A stretch of DNA of 64,000 bases from Chitinophagales bacterium (GTDB taxonomy: Bacteria; Bacteroidota; Bacteroidia; Chitinophagales; Chitinophagaceae). Position 1 is the stretch's first letter. Each line of letters opens with the position of its first letter. Position numbers and translations under genes: made by a program. The stretch lies in NCBI GenBank assembly GCA_017303395.1, contig JAFLBN010000004.1, forward strand, positions 186,001 through 250,000, given 5' to 3'. Shown piece by piece: positions 1 through 7,818 of the stretch. The notes under the pieces are model-generated. The model worked only from the letters and a program-made list of their open reading frames with translations. It ran no database searches and had not been told where the DNA came from.

Positions 1-1
1 C

Positions 2-295
2 ATTATGAAAGGTGTGATGAAGCGTCTGAATGCATTGGGCTTCACGCTGGAACTGACAGATGCTGCCAAGAAATACATCTCAGAAAAAGGCTACGACCAG
101 CAGTTTGGTGCACGTCCGCTGCACAGGGCTATACAGAAATACCTGGAAGACCCGCTGGCAGAAGAAATGCTGAACCACCGCATCAACGAAGGCGACACGG
201 TGAAAGCAGACTATAGCGAAGAAGAAAAGAAAATCGTCTTCACAATAGACAAAGGAAAACCTAAAAAAGAAGAAGAACCGAAGAAAGCAGAATAA
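2..295 (+). CDS. clpC: ClpC-type AAA+ chaperone, C-terminal end (5' part outside window)
   Basis: Only the last 97 codons are in the window, and the reading frame is open to the left edge. They form the small C-terminal domain of the second AAA+ module of Clp/Hsp100 unfoldases. The sensor-2 region reads FGARPLHRAIQ near residue 35 of the visible part and is followed by EDPLAEEML, which fits ClpC better than ClpB (ClpB usually has NPLA). ClpC unfolds substrates with ATP and feeds them to the ClpP protease in the cytoplasm. The last 20 residues are a charged Lys/Glu/Pro tail. A strong hairpin terminator follows directly, so this gene ends its transcription unit. The ClpC versus ClpB choice rests on this short domain alone. 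Confidence 0.85.
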   Translation: MMKGVMKRLNALGFTLELTDAAKKYISEKGYDQQFGARPLHRAIQKYLEDPLAEEMLNHRINEGDTVKADYSEEEKKIVFTIDKGKPKKEEEPKKAE

Positions 296-317
296 GTTTA
301 ATTTGCTTTTAATAACT

Positions 318-350
318 AAAGGGGCTGTATATACAGCCCCTTTAGTATTT
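318..350 (+). terminator. Rho-independent terminator after clpC
   Basis: This is a perfect 26-base palindrome at 318-343 (AAAGGGGCTGTAT and its mirror) with the T-rich run TTTAGTATTTTT. It lies 23 bases after the clpC stop codon and separates that unit from the T9SS protein gene. Confidence 0.9.
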
Positions 351-385
351 TTATACATACATTCTTCCACTCATATTACCTACCT

Positions 386-3157
386 ATGAGAAACCTGATA
401 ATTCTTTCCTTATTAACTGCCTTAAGCTTTGTTACCAAAGCACAGAACCTTGTGCCTAATGGAAACTTTGAATCTTATAATTCATGTCCTAACTATATTT
501 CACAAGTATATAGGCTAACTCATTGGCGCTCCTATACAACTGCTACACCTGACTTTTACCATGTATGCGGAAATTCATGGGGTTCTAATGCGGGTATACC
601 TTCAAACTACGCTGGTTACCAATATCCCCATTCAAATAATAGCTACGCGGGCGTTTTAACATATGTACAAGGCTCTAACTACAAAGAATATATAGCAACA
701 AGCATCATGCCAATGCAGGTAGGTCGAAGCTATGAAATATCAATGTCAGTTTCGCGAAGTGATAGGTGTGGCTATGCAACAAATGATTTAGGTGTATATC
801 TATATGATTCCGCAGCCTATACTGTTTCGGGACAGCAGGTGTTACCAATAACACCTCAAATTTCATTTTCAAGTTATGGTGTGTTATATGACACATTGCA
901 TTGGGTTAGGTTATCTGCCATATTTGTTGCAGACTCTGCTTACGATAATATTGTTGTCGGTGGGTTTAAAGACACCGTCTCTATGTCTCTTGTTTACAGT
1001 CAGGGATCTTCAACTTCTTCTATTCATACTACGACTGCATATTATTATATAGATTCAATTGTTATCAAACCAATTAATCTTATTACTTCGCCACTTACAG
1101 ATACTATTTACTGTAATGGTGATACTATACACGCGCAGTACACTGTAATTGATTCTAACAGATTAACTACATCCAATAATATAATACTACAGCTTTCAGA
1201 CCCTACTGGTAGTTTTCAGACACCGCTAAATATTGCCTCTATTAATACCAGAAAATCAGGTACTATTAGCGGGGTTATTCCCAATACTATTAACCCAGGG
1301 CTTAATTATCGAGTACGCATCACATCCACTAACCAAATAGATAGTTCAAATCCTAATTTTGAAAATATCACGATTGGCAAATATCCAAACAAACCAGATG
1401 CATCATCCAATAGCCCTGTATGCAGTGGCGATACATTGAGACTAAATGCTACAACCACAACAACAGGTAATGTAACCTATCTATGGATGGGGCCTAATAG
1501 CTTAGTATCTACCTCCCAAAACACTAATATTCCAAATGCCACTGTTAGTAATTCGGGCAGTTATATTGTTACCGCAGCTATTTATGGTTGTAGCACAAAA
1601 GATACGATTGTAGCTGCAGTCAATCCATCACCGATTGCCATCACAGCTACCGCTACAACACCAGTGTGCGTAGCAGATACACTCAGGTTATTCTCCACCA
1701 ACTCTACCACTGGTGCTGCATATAGCTGGGTAGGCCCTAATAGTTTTACCAGCAGTGGTCAAAATCCATACATTGCAAATACTACGATGGCTGCGGCAGG
1801 AGACTATATTGCAACTGCATCGCTGAGCAATGGTTGTACAAGAAAAGATACCGTTACTGTACAGGTAAGACCACTTCCTGCTAATTTCAACGCGGTAGCC
1901 GGTAATATTTGCGAAGGCAATACATTCTTCCTTGCAGGCAATACAAGTTCTGCAGGTGTCAGCTTCAGTTGGACAGGGCCAAACGGCTTTACCAGCACAC
2001 TACAGAATCCGAACATATCCCCTGCCACCACAGCAGCTACGGGCAATTATTATGTTACAGGCACGCTCAACGGTTGTTCTATCAAAGACACGGTATATGG
2101 CAGCGTATATCCTATACCTGCAAGGCCTTTACCAATTGCCAATACACCGGTATGCGTGGGGCAGGATTTGAAACTGAATGTCAGCAATCCACAATCAGGT
2201 GCCTATTCGTGGACGGGCATTGGTGGCTATAGTGCTGCTGTGACAAACCCTGTAAGGGCTAGTGCTACTACTGCTATGGCAGGTAAATATTATGTTACCG
2301 TTACAGCCAATGGCTGCACATCAGACAAAGACTCTGTGACGGTAGTAGTTAACCCTGCACCAGTCATCAATATGTACCCAAGCCCCAAAGACAGCATTTG
2401 TCAGGGGGCTACACTTACATTCATTTCCAGTACTGCAAATGCGGGCACATCTTATCAACGCTATTGGTACAGAAACAATACCGTTATCGGTGGTGCATCC
2501 AATGCAAACTATAGTACCACTACTGCTGCCGATAATGACGAATATTATGTCACCCTCGTTGCTACCGGTGTGTGTGCAGACCCATATACAGATACCAGCA
2601 ACAAGATAACAATGCGTGTATTCCCGTGGCTGCCTGCGTCTGTATCCATCACTGCCAATCCATCTACAACAGTACCTAGCGGCACTATGATCAACTTTAC
2701 TGCCACACCTGTGAACGGTGGCAATAAGCCAACCTACCAGTGGACAAGGAATGGTGCCCCTGTAGTAGGCGCGCTCAGTAATATATGGGGTGCAAGCACC
2801 CTCAGTCACAATGACGAGATATGCTTAAACATGAGCAGCAGCTACCTATGTCCCAATCCTAAAACAGCAAAAAGTAACTGTATAAGAGTAAGTATTGAAA
2901 CCACTGGCATTAATGGTATAGCAGGCAATTCAAATATAAAAGTGTATCCAAATCCAGTAAGGGATATACTGAATATAAACGGTGTTAAAGCAGGCAATAA
3001 CATAATGCTGTATGATATATCTGGCAGGCTATTGTTACAACAGACCGCTCTGGCCAATCAGGCCACCATCAATATTGCATCCGTTGCTGCTGGTGTTTAT
3101 CAGCTTGTCATTGCAGACATTAGTACGGTAACAAGATTCAAAATAACAAAAGAATAA
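386..3157 (+). CDS. Secreted Ig-like repeat protein with type A T9SS sorting domain
   Basis: The protein has 923 residues. A Sec signal peptide covers about residues 1-19 and ends in KAQ. The N-terminal domain (about 20-235) begins NLVPNGNFESY and resembles beta-sandwich modules found on Bacteroidota surface proteins. A linker follows, then four Ig/PKD-like repeats of about 80 residues (roughly 340-660), recognisable by recurring SWxGPNxF or TYLWMGPN cores and cysteines in C-S/T-K-D. One or two more divergent Ig modules follow. The C-terminal 75 residues (KVYPNPVRDILN, LYDISGRLL, GVYQLVI) are a type A T9SS sorting domain, so the protein should cross the outer membrane and be attached to the surface or released. 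The true ligand is unknown; adhesion or glycan binding is a guess. The first half appears more AT-rich than the repeat region. Confidence 0.85.
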   Translation: MRNLIILSLLTALSFVTKAQNLVPNGNFESYNSCPNYISQVYRLTHWRSYTTATPDFYHVCGNSWGSNAGIPSNYAGYQYPHSNNSYAGVLTYVQGSNYKEYIATSIMPMQVGRSYEISMSVSRSDRCGYATNDLGVYLYDSAAYTVSGQQVLPITPQISFSSYGVLYDTLHWVRLSAIFVADSAYDNIVVGGFKDTVSMSLVYSQGSSTSSIHTTTAYYYIDSIVIKPINLITSPLTDTIYCNGDTIHAQYTVIDSNRLTTSNNIILQLSDPTGSFQTPLNIASINTRKSGTISGVIPNTINPGLNYRVRITSTNQIDSSNPNFENITIGKYPNKPDASSNSPVCSGDTLRLNATTTTTGNVTYLWMGPNSLVSTSQNTNIPNATVSNSGSYIVTAAIYGCSTKDTIVAAVNPSPIAITATATTPVCVADTLRLFSTNSTTGAAYSWVGPNSFTSSGQNPYIANTTMAAAGDYIATASLSNGCTRKDTVTVQVRPLPANFNAVAGNICEGNTFFLAGNTSSAGVSFSWTGPNGFTSTLQNPNISPATTAATGNYYVTGTLNGCSIKDTVYGSVYPIPARPLPIANTPVCVGQDLKLNVSNPQSGAYSWTGIGGYSAAVTNPVRASATTAMAGKYYVTVTANGCTSDKDSVTVVVNPAPVINMYPSPKDSICQGATLTFISSTANAGTSYQRYWYRNNTVIGGASNANYSTTTAADNDEYYVTLVATGVCADPYTDTSNKITMRVFPWLPASVSITANPSTTVPSGTMINFTATPVNGGNKPTYQWTRNGAPVVGALSNIWGASTLSHNDEICLNMSSSYLCPNPKTAKSNCIRVSIETTGINGIAGNSNIKVYPNPVRDILNINGVKAGNNIMLYDISGRLLLQQTALANQATINIASVAAGVYQLVIADISTVTRFKITKE

Positions 3158-3256
3158 AATAGTATTTTTTACGTATATTTGTTATAGTAAATCAGCTCTT
3201 TGATAATCGGATAAACCCGAAACAATTATTTGTTCAATATGACAACAAAACTGCAA

Positions 3257-3277
3257 CCTGCCTGTCCGGCAGGCAGG
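3257..3277. repeat. GC-rich palindrome (candidate interspersed repeat)
   Basis: The arms are CCTGCCTG (3257-3264) and CAGGCAGG (3270-3277) around a five-base TCCGG loop. It is far richer in GC than the surrounding AT-rich spacer, which suggests a separately propagated REP-like element. I recall very similar CCTGCC/GGCAGG palindromes being scattered in intergenic DNA of Bacteroidota and other genomes; only one copy is in this window. Confidence 0.55.
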
Positions 3278-3418
3278 CAATCCGTAACCGTTTGTAACCA
3301 TTCCCGAAACAACTTGTATTGATTATCAACAACATAAATGGTTACAGAACCAAAAACTGTACAGATACTATCAAAAACTATCAACAGATAATTCAAAGCA
3401 TTATATAAATGCATTCCT

Positions 3419-3426
3419 TATTTTTG
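3419..3426 (+). promoter_or_regulatory. -7 box TATTTTTG upstream of M28 peptidase gene
   Basis: This is an exact match to the Bacteroidota -7 consensus TAnnTTTG, 27 bases before the ATG at 3454. No clear -33 TTG is seen at the usual spacing. Confidence 0.4.
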
Positions 3427-3453
3427 GCGCGCTAAAAAGAAAGGATATAGTTT

Positions 3454-4740
3454 ATGAAAATGACACGCTTTGTATTATTAGTTAATCTGTTCCTTTTTAC
3501 ATTGCATGCTGCTGCACAAAACGAAAAGCGTTTTCTGAAGCGGGAAATCCAGCAACTGTCGTCTACTACCATGCATGGCAGGGGCTATGTGTTCAAAGGA
3601 GGAGAAAAGGCCGCTAAGCATATTGCCAAGCACTTTCAAAACATTGGCCTCAAAGCTTTTGATAAGGATAGCAACTACTTTCAGCCCTACTTCTTCCCCA
3701 TCAATACATTTCCGGGAGATGTATTGATGAAAGTAAACAAGACGGTATTGGTACCGGGGGTAGACTTCATCGTCAATGGTGCCAGCAGTAGTTATATAAC
3801 AGATGGCAACATCCGCCTGAAACGTATAGACCTAGGTAAGGTAAAAGACTCTGCCAAGTGGGAATCTGTAAAGCAGCGTTTCACAGACCGCGAGTTTGGT
3901 TATTACCTGAAGAATGCAGACACCGTAACCAAATACCTGAAGTTCAGTATCCGCAGTTTTGCTAAGGAGTTTCCGAAAGGCCTGTTCATTGTACCGCAAC
4001 ACGGCAAGATGATATGGACTGCCAATACAGAAAACGTACCAGGCACTATTGTTACAGTTGAAGATACGGTACTGCCAAAGCGCCCGCACAAAGCAGCAGT
4101 GCGAATAGAGGCAAAGATGAACCCGTCTTTCAAAACGCAGAATGTAATCGGCTATGTTCCGGGTACAGAAAAGCCCGATAGCTTTATTGTCTTCTCTGCA
4201 CACTACGACCATCTTGGGCAAATGGGCACACAAGCCATTTTCCCCGGTGCACATGATAATGCAAGCGGCACGGCATTGGTCATGTATCTGGCACAGTATT
4301 TTGCAGCGCATCCGCAGAAGTACTCCATTGCTTTCATGCTGTTCAGTGGCGAGGAAGCAGGGCTGATGGGTTCTAAGCATTACACCAAGTATCCATTGTT
4401 CCCACTCAGGAATATCCGTTTTTTGGTGAATCTGGATATGACAGGTGATGCAACAAATGGTATTACCATGGTGAATGCTTACAACAATACACCTGAGTAC
4501 CGTATAATGGATAAGATAAATGGTGAACAAGGTTATATCCCAAAAATCAACCTGCGAGACCAGACCCAGAATAGTGACCACTGGCCATTCTGTGAAGCCG
4601 GCGTAAAGGGTGTATTCATCTATGGCAATGGCACAAAGCCATACTATCACGATGTGTTTGATGTGGCCAAAGAGATATCGCTGGAAAACATTGATGGCTT
4701 GTCGAAACTACTGATAGAGTTCACAGGTGCATTGCAATAA
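3454..4740 (+). CDS. Secreted M28 family zinc aminopeptidase
   Basis: The protein has 428 residues with a signal peptide (about 1-21, ending AAAQ). It is therefore exported to the periplasm or further. M28 peptidases use two zinc ions to remove N-terminal residues. All expected ligands are visible: His250 in HYDHLG, Asp268 in HDNASG, the catalytic/ligand Glu300-Glu301 in GEEAGLMGS, Asp328 in NLDMTGD and His399 in YYHDVFD. The core therefore looks active. The domain before the catalytic core (about 30-210) is less conserved. It has no PDZ domain, unlike the second M28 protein at 13987-15636. It stands alone between its own promoter-like box and a weak terminator. Substrate range cannot be read from sequence. 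Confidence 0.9.
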   Translation: MKMTRFVLLVNLFLFTLHAAAQNEKRFLKREIQQLSSTTMHGRGYVFKGGEKAAKHIAKHFQNIGLKAFDKDSNYFQPYFFPINTFPGDVLMKVNKTVLVPGVDFIVNGASSSYITDGNIRLKRIDLGKVKDSAKWESVKQRFTDREFGYYLKNADTVTKYLKFSIRSFAKEFPKGLFIVPQHGKMIWTANTENVPGTIVTVEDTVLPKRPHKAAVRIEAKMNPSFKTQNVIGYVPGTEKPDSFIVFSAHYDHLGQMGTQAIFPGAHDNASGTALVMYLAQYFAAHPQKYSIAFMLFSGEEAGLMGSKHYTKYPLFPLRNIRFLVNLDMTGDATNGITMVNAYNNTPEYRIMDKINGEQGYIPKINLRDQTQNSDHWPFCEAGVKGVFIYGNGTKPYYHDVFDVAKEISLENIDGLSKLLIEFTGALQ

Positions 4741-4745
4741 GATCC

Positions 4746-4770
4746 CCCGAATCATAACGTCGGGCTTTTA
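4746..4770 (+). terminator. Possible weak terminator after M28 gene
   Basis: A short stem CCCGA / TCGGG with a nine-base loop is followed by CTTTTAG, just after the stop at 4740. The stem is only five base pairs, so confidence is limited. Confidence 0.45.
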
Positions 4771-4809
4771 GAAACATTATAATACTTTTACATTCTTAAT
4801 TCATAACAG

Positions 4810-6630
4810 ATGAAGCAATACATTTCTGCACTTGGCCTATCGGCATTGCTGCTTGTTGCTTGTGGCAACAGTGGCAGCACTGCCAACAACGATACCGTGC
4901 AAACAGAAGCACAAGCGTTTCTGGATAAGTACACTGCCGAGTACGTGAAGCTGTATACCAATAGCAGCGAGGCACAATGGAAATCAAACACGGAAATAGT
5001 AGAGGGCGATTCTACCAATACCGTCAATGCTGCAAAAGCCGATGAGGCAATGGCTGCATTTACAGGTAGCAAAGAGAATATTGCACAGGCTAAAAAGTTC
5101 ATGGAGCAGAAAGATAAGCTCACTGATATACAGGTAAAACAACTGGAACTGATATTGTATGCTGCTGCAAACAATCCGCAGACGATTGCAGATGTGGTAA
5201 AGCAACGCATCAAAGCTGAGAATGAACAGACACGCCAGTTGTATAGCTTCCAATACATGTACAATGGCAAGAAAGTAAGTACCAACGATCTGGATGCTGC
5301 GCTGAAAAGCGAAACAGACCTGAACAAGCGCCTTGCTGCCTGGGAAGCCAGTAAAGAAGTGGGCAAAAGCCTGAAAGGCGGATTGGTGAACCTGCGCAAC
5401 CTGCGCAACAAAACAGTGCAGGAGCTTGGTTATCACGACTACTTCAGCTACCAAGTTAGCGACTACCACATGGAAGCCAATGAAATGATGCAGACAATGG
5501 ACAAGCTCATGAATGAGCTGTACCCGCTGTATCGCGAACTGCATACATGGATGCGCTATGAAATGGCTAAGAAGTATGGCGCTAAAGACGTACCTGACTA
5601 TCTGCCTGCACACTGGCTGCCAAACCGCTGGGGGCAAGACTGGAGCTCTGTTGTAAACGTAGAAGGCATAGACCTTGATAAGATACTGGCTACAAAATCG
5701 AAAGAATGGATAGTGAAAGAAGGTGAGAAACTGTACACCAGTATTGGTTTCCCTGCACTGCCTGAAACCTTCTGGCAGAAATCGAGCCTGTATCCATACC
5801 GCGCAGATAGCAATGTGAAAAAGAACAACCACGCATCTGCATGGCACATGAATCTGGATAAAGATGTACGCAGCCTGATGAGTGTAGAACCTAATGCCGA
5901 ATGGTGGGAAACTGCCAACCACGAGCTGGGTCACATCTATTACTACATGACGTACACTAACAAAGACGTTCCGCCGCTGTTGCGTGGTGGTGCCAACCGT
6001 GCGTATCACGAGGCTATTGGCACCATGATGGGCCTTGCTGCTATGCAAAAACCTTATCTGGCAGGCCGTGGCCTTATAGATGCCAATGTGAAAACAGACA
6101 GCGTACAAGCATTACTGAAAGAAGCGCTGAACTCTGTTGTGTTCATATTCTTCTCATCGGGTACTATGAGCAATTTTGAAAAAGCACTGTATGTAGATAA
6201 CCTGCCTGAAAACCAGTTCAACGCCAAGTGGTGGGAACTGGCTAAGAAATACCAAGGCATTGTTCCGCCATCTGCACGTGGCGAGGAGTATTGCGATGCT
6301 GCTACCAAAACACACATCAATGACGATCCTGCACAGTATTATGACTATGCGTTGTCTTACGTTATACTTTACCAACTACACAACCACATAGCTAAAAACA
6401 TACTGAAGCAAGACCCTCGCGCTACCAACTATTACGGACAAACAGGCATTGGTGACTTCCTGAAGAAGATTACCTACCCGGGTGCATCTAAAGACTGGCG
6501 CACGGTATTGAAAGAAAGCACAGGCGATGAGCTGAATGCCAAAGCGATGCTCGAATATTTTCAGCCACTGGTTAGCTGGCTGAAGGAGCAGAACAAGGGT
6601 AAGAAATATACGCTACCTGAAAGTTTATAA
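4810..6630 (+). CDS. M2 family peptidyl-dipeptidase (ACE-like) lipoprotein
   Basis: The protein has 606 residues. The N-terminus is a lipoprotein signal with lipobox LLVAC, cleaved before the cysteine at about residue 19, so it should be anchored in a membrane. The M2 family (angiotensin-converting enzyme type) releases C-terminal dipeptides using one zinc. The zinc motif is HELGH with His371, Glu372 and His375; the downstream ligand is Glu401 in YHEAIGTMMG. The length matches bacterial single-domain ACE homologues. The gene is flanked by hairpins and appears monocistronic. Together with the M28 and M23 enzymes here it suggests a protein-degrading lifestyle, which is an inference. Confidence 0.92.
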   Translation: MKQYISALGLSALLLVACGNSGSTANNDTVQTEAQAFLDKYTAEYVKLYTNSSEAQWKSNTEIVEGDSTNTVNAAKADEAMAAFTGSKENIAQAKKFMEQKDKLTDIQVKQLELILYAAANNPQTIADVVKQRIKAENEQTRQLYSFQYMYNGKKVSTNDLDAALKSETDLNKRLAAWEASKEVGKSLKGGLVNLRNLRNKTVQELGYHDYFSYQVSDYHMEANEMMQTMDKLMNELYPLYRELHTWMRYEMAKKYGAKDVPDYLPAHWLPNRWGQDWSSVVNVEGIDLDKILATKSKEWIVKEGEKLYTSIGFPALPETFWQKSSLYPYRADSNVKKNNHASAWHMNLDKDVRSLMSVEPNAEWWETANHELGHIYYYMTYTNKDVPPLLRGGANRAYHEAIGTMMGLAAMQKPYLAGRGLIDANVKTDSVQALLKEALNSVVFIFFSSGTMSNFEKALYVDNLPENQFNAKWWELAKKYQGIVPPSARGEEYCDAATKTHINDDPAQYYDYALSYVILYQLHNHIAKNILKQDPRATNYYGQTGIGDFLKKITYPGASKDWRTVLKESTGDELNAKAMLEYFQPLVSWLKEQNKGKKYTLPESL

Positions 6631-6650
6631 GACTTCAGAAACATAATACT

Positions 6651-6690
6651 ACAAATCCGGCAAGTCTTATGGCTTGCCAGATTTGTTTAA
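6651..6690 (+). terminator. Terminator of the M2 gene, overlapping the asd promoter
   Basis: A 14-base inverted repeat (6651-6664 and 6673-6686, 13 of 14 pairs) surrounds an eight-base loop and is followed by TTTAA. Its right arm contains the TTG at 6674-6676 that serves as the probable -33 element of the next gene. Confidence 0.7.
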
Positions 6691-6702
6691 ACACTATCTT
6701 TG
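6674..6702 (+). promoter_or_regulatory. asd promoter (TTG-N18-TATCTTTG)
   Basis: A -33 TTG (6674-6676) and an exact -7 box TATCTTTG (6695-6702) are separated by 18 bases, the expected Bacteroidota spacing. The box lies 30 bases before the ATG at 6732. It also shows that the upstream in-frame ATG at 6669 cannot be the start, because that codon precedes the promoter. Confidence 0.75.
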
Positions 6703-6731
6703 CACCCCGATTAAAAAAACATTATATAACA

Positions 6732-7721
6732 ATGCGCGTAGCTGTAGTAGGCGCAACAGGGCTGGTTGGCAGCACCATGTTGCAAATTCTTGAAGAAAGA
6801 AACTTTCCTTTGACTGAACTGATACCGGTGGCTTCTGAGAAGTCTGTAGGTACTAAGGTGAAGTATAAGGGTAAGGAATACAGCGTGGTTAATGCCGAAA
6901 CAGCTATCAGCATGAAGCCCCAACTGGCCATTTTCTCTGCAGGCGGCAGCATATCGCTGGAGCTGGCACCGAAGTTTGCCGAGATTGGTTGTTATGTAGT
7001 AGACAACTCGTCTGCATGGCGTATGGACCCAACCAAAAAGCTGGTAGTGCCCGAGGTAAACGGCCACGTGCTGACCAAAGAAGACCTGATAATAGCTAAC
7101 CCGAACTGCAGCACCATACAAATGGTGATGGTACTGAAACCCCTGCACGATAAGTACAGCATCAAGCGCGTAGTGGTAAGCACTTACCAGAGCGTGAGCG
7201 GTACCGGACAGAAAGCAGTGAAGGAAATGGAAGACCAACGTGCAGGTGGCGAAGGCTTTGGCGTGTACCCCCACCGTATAGATATGAACGTACTGCCGCA
7301 TATAGACGTGTTTCAGGACAATGGCTATACTAAAGAGGAGATGAAGATGGTGAAGGAAACCTGCAAGATACTGGGTGATGAAAGCGTGAAAGTAACCGCT
7401 ACCACCGTACGTGTACCTGTAACAGGCGGCCACAGCGAAAGCGTGAATATTGAATTCAAGAACGACTTTGAAGAAAACGACGTGCGCGAGATACTGAGCA
7501 ATATGCCTGGCGTTGTTGTAGTTGACAACCCTGCTGCCAATGCCTACCCTATGCCGCTGGATGCAGCAGGCAAGGACGAGGTCTTTGTAGGCCGTATACG
7601 CCGCGATTACAGCCAGCCCAATACACTTAACTGCTGGATAGTGGCAGACAACCTGCGCAAAGGTGCTGCTACCAATGCAGTACAGATAGCCAAGTATCTA
7701 TATAATCAAGGATGGCTTTAA
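6732..7721 (+). CDS. asd: Aspartate-semialdehyde dehydrogenase
   Basis: This cytoplasmic enzyme reduces aspartyl phosphate to aspartate semialdehyde with NADPH. That is the branch point to lysine, diaminopimelate, threonine and methionine. The 329-residue product starts MRVAVVGATGLVG with the nucleotide-binding glycine loop at residues 7-13. The catalytic cysteine is Cys126 in NPNCSTIQ, and the RVPVTGGHSE segment carries the conserved catalytic histidine. The start is set at 6732 because the longer frame from 6669 would begin upstream of the promoter and add 21 unrelated residues. The gene appears to be a single-gene unit; no other lysine or threonine pathway genes are nearby. Confidence 0.95.
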   Translation: MRVAVVGATGLVGSTMLQILEERNFPLTELIPVASEKSVGTKVKYKGKEYSVVNAETAISMKPQLAIFSAGGSISLELAPKFAEIGCYVVDNSSAWRMDPTKKLVVPEVNGHVLTKEDLIIANPNCSTIQMVMVLKPLHDKYSIKRVVVSTYQSVSGTGQKAVKEMEDQRAGGEGFGVYPHRIDMNVLPHIDVFQDNGYTKEEMKMVKETCKILGDESVKVTATTVRVPVTGGHSESVNIEFKNDFEENDVREILSNMPGVVVVDNPAANAYPMPLDAAGKDEVFVGRIRRDYSQPNTLNCWIVADNLRKGAATNAVQIAKYLYNQGWL

Positions 7722-7789
7722 TGCAATTTTAACGTGTCATAAGATTGTAATAACTTGATGAAGGTCAATCTCATCGGGAAGTGTACACG

Positions 7790-7797
7790 TACCTTTG
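7790..7797 (+). promoter_or_regulatory. -7 box TACCTTTG before HmuY-like gene
   Basis: This is an exact TAnnTTTG match, 22 bases before the ATG at 7819. No good -33 TTG is seen. No iron-box palindrome was recognised around it. Confidence 0.45.
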
Positions 7798-7818
7798 TAC
7801 GGTCAAAACACTTCTTAG

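Larger units (their letters stand above)
3158..3453. other. Structured intergenic region, no gene found
   Basis: These 296 bases carry no convincing ORF but several structures. There is a TATATTTG promoter-like box at 3174-3181, the GC-rich palindrome at 3257-3277, and a perfect 10-base inverted repeat TGTAACCATT (3293-3302) / AATGGTTACA (3337-3346). The loop between the repeat arms holds the small palindrome TTGATTATCAA. A second TAnnTTTG box at 3419-3426 probably serves the M28 gene. Confidence 0.5.

Noticed and set aside
3832-4650. 272-codon open frame on the minus strand opposite the M28 gene
   Set aside because: It lies wholly within a gene with intact catalytic motifs, has no family features and contains many rare-looking Cys/His/Trp residues.
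4984-6108. 374-codon open frame on the minus strand opposite the M2 gene
   Set aside because: Shadow of a well-supported gene; composition (many Cys, His, Phe) is not protein-like.
6669-6731. Longer start for asd
   Set aside because: The promoter -7 box at 6695-6702 lies downstream of this ATG, and the added residues do not fit the family.
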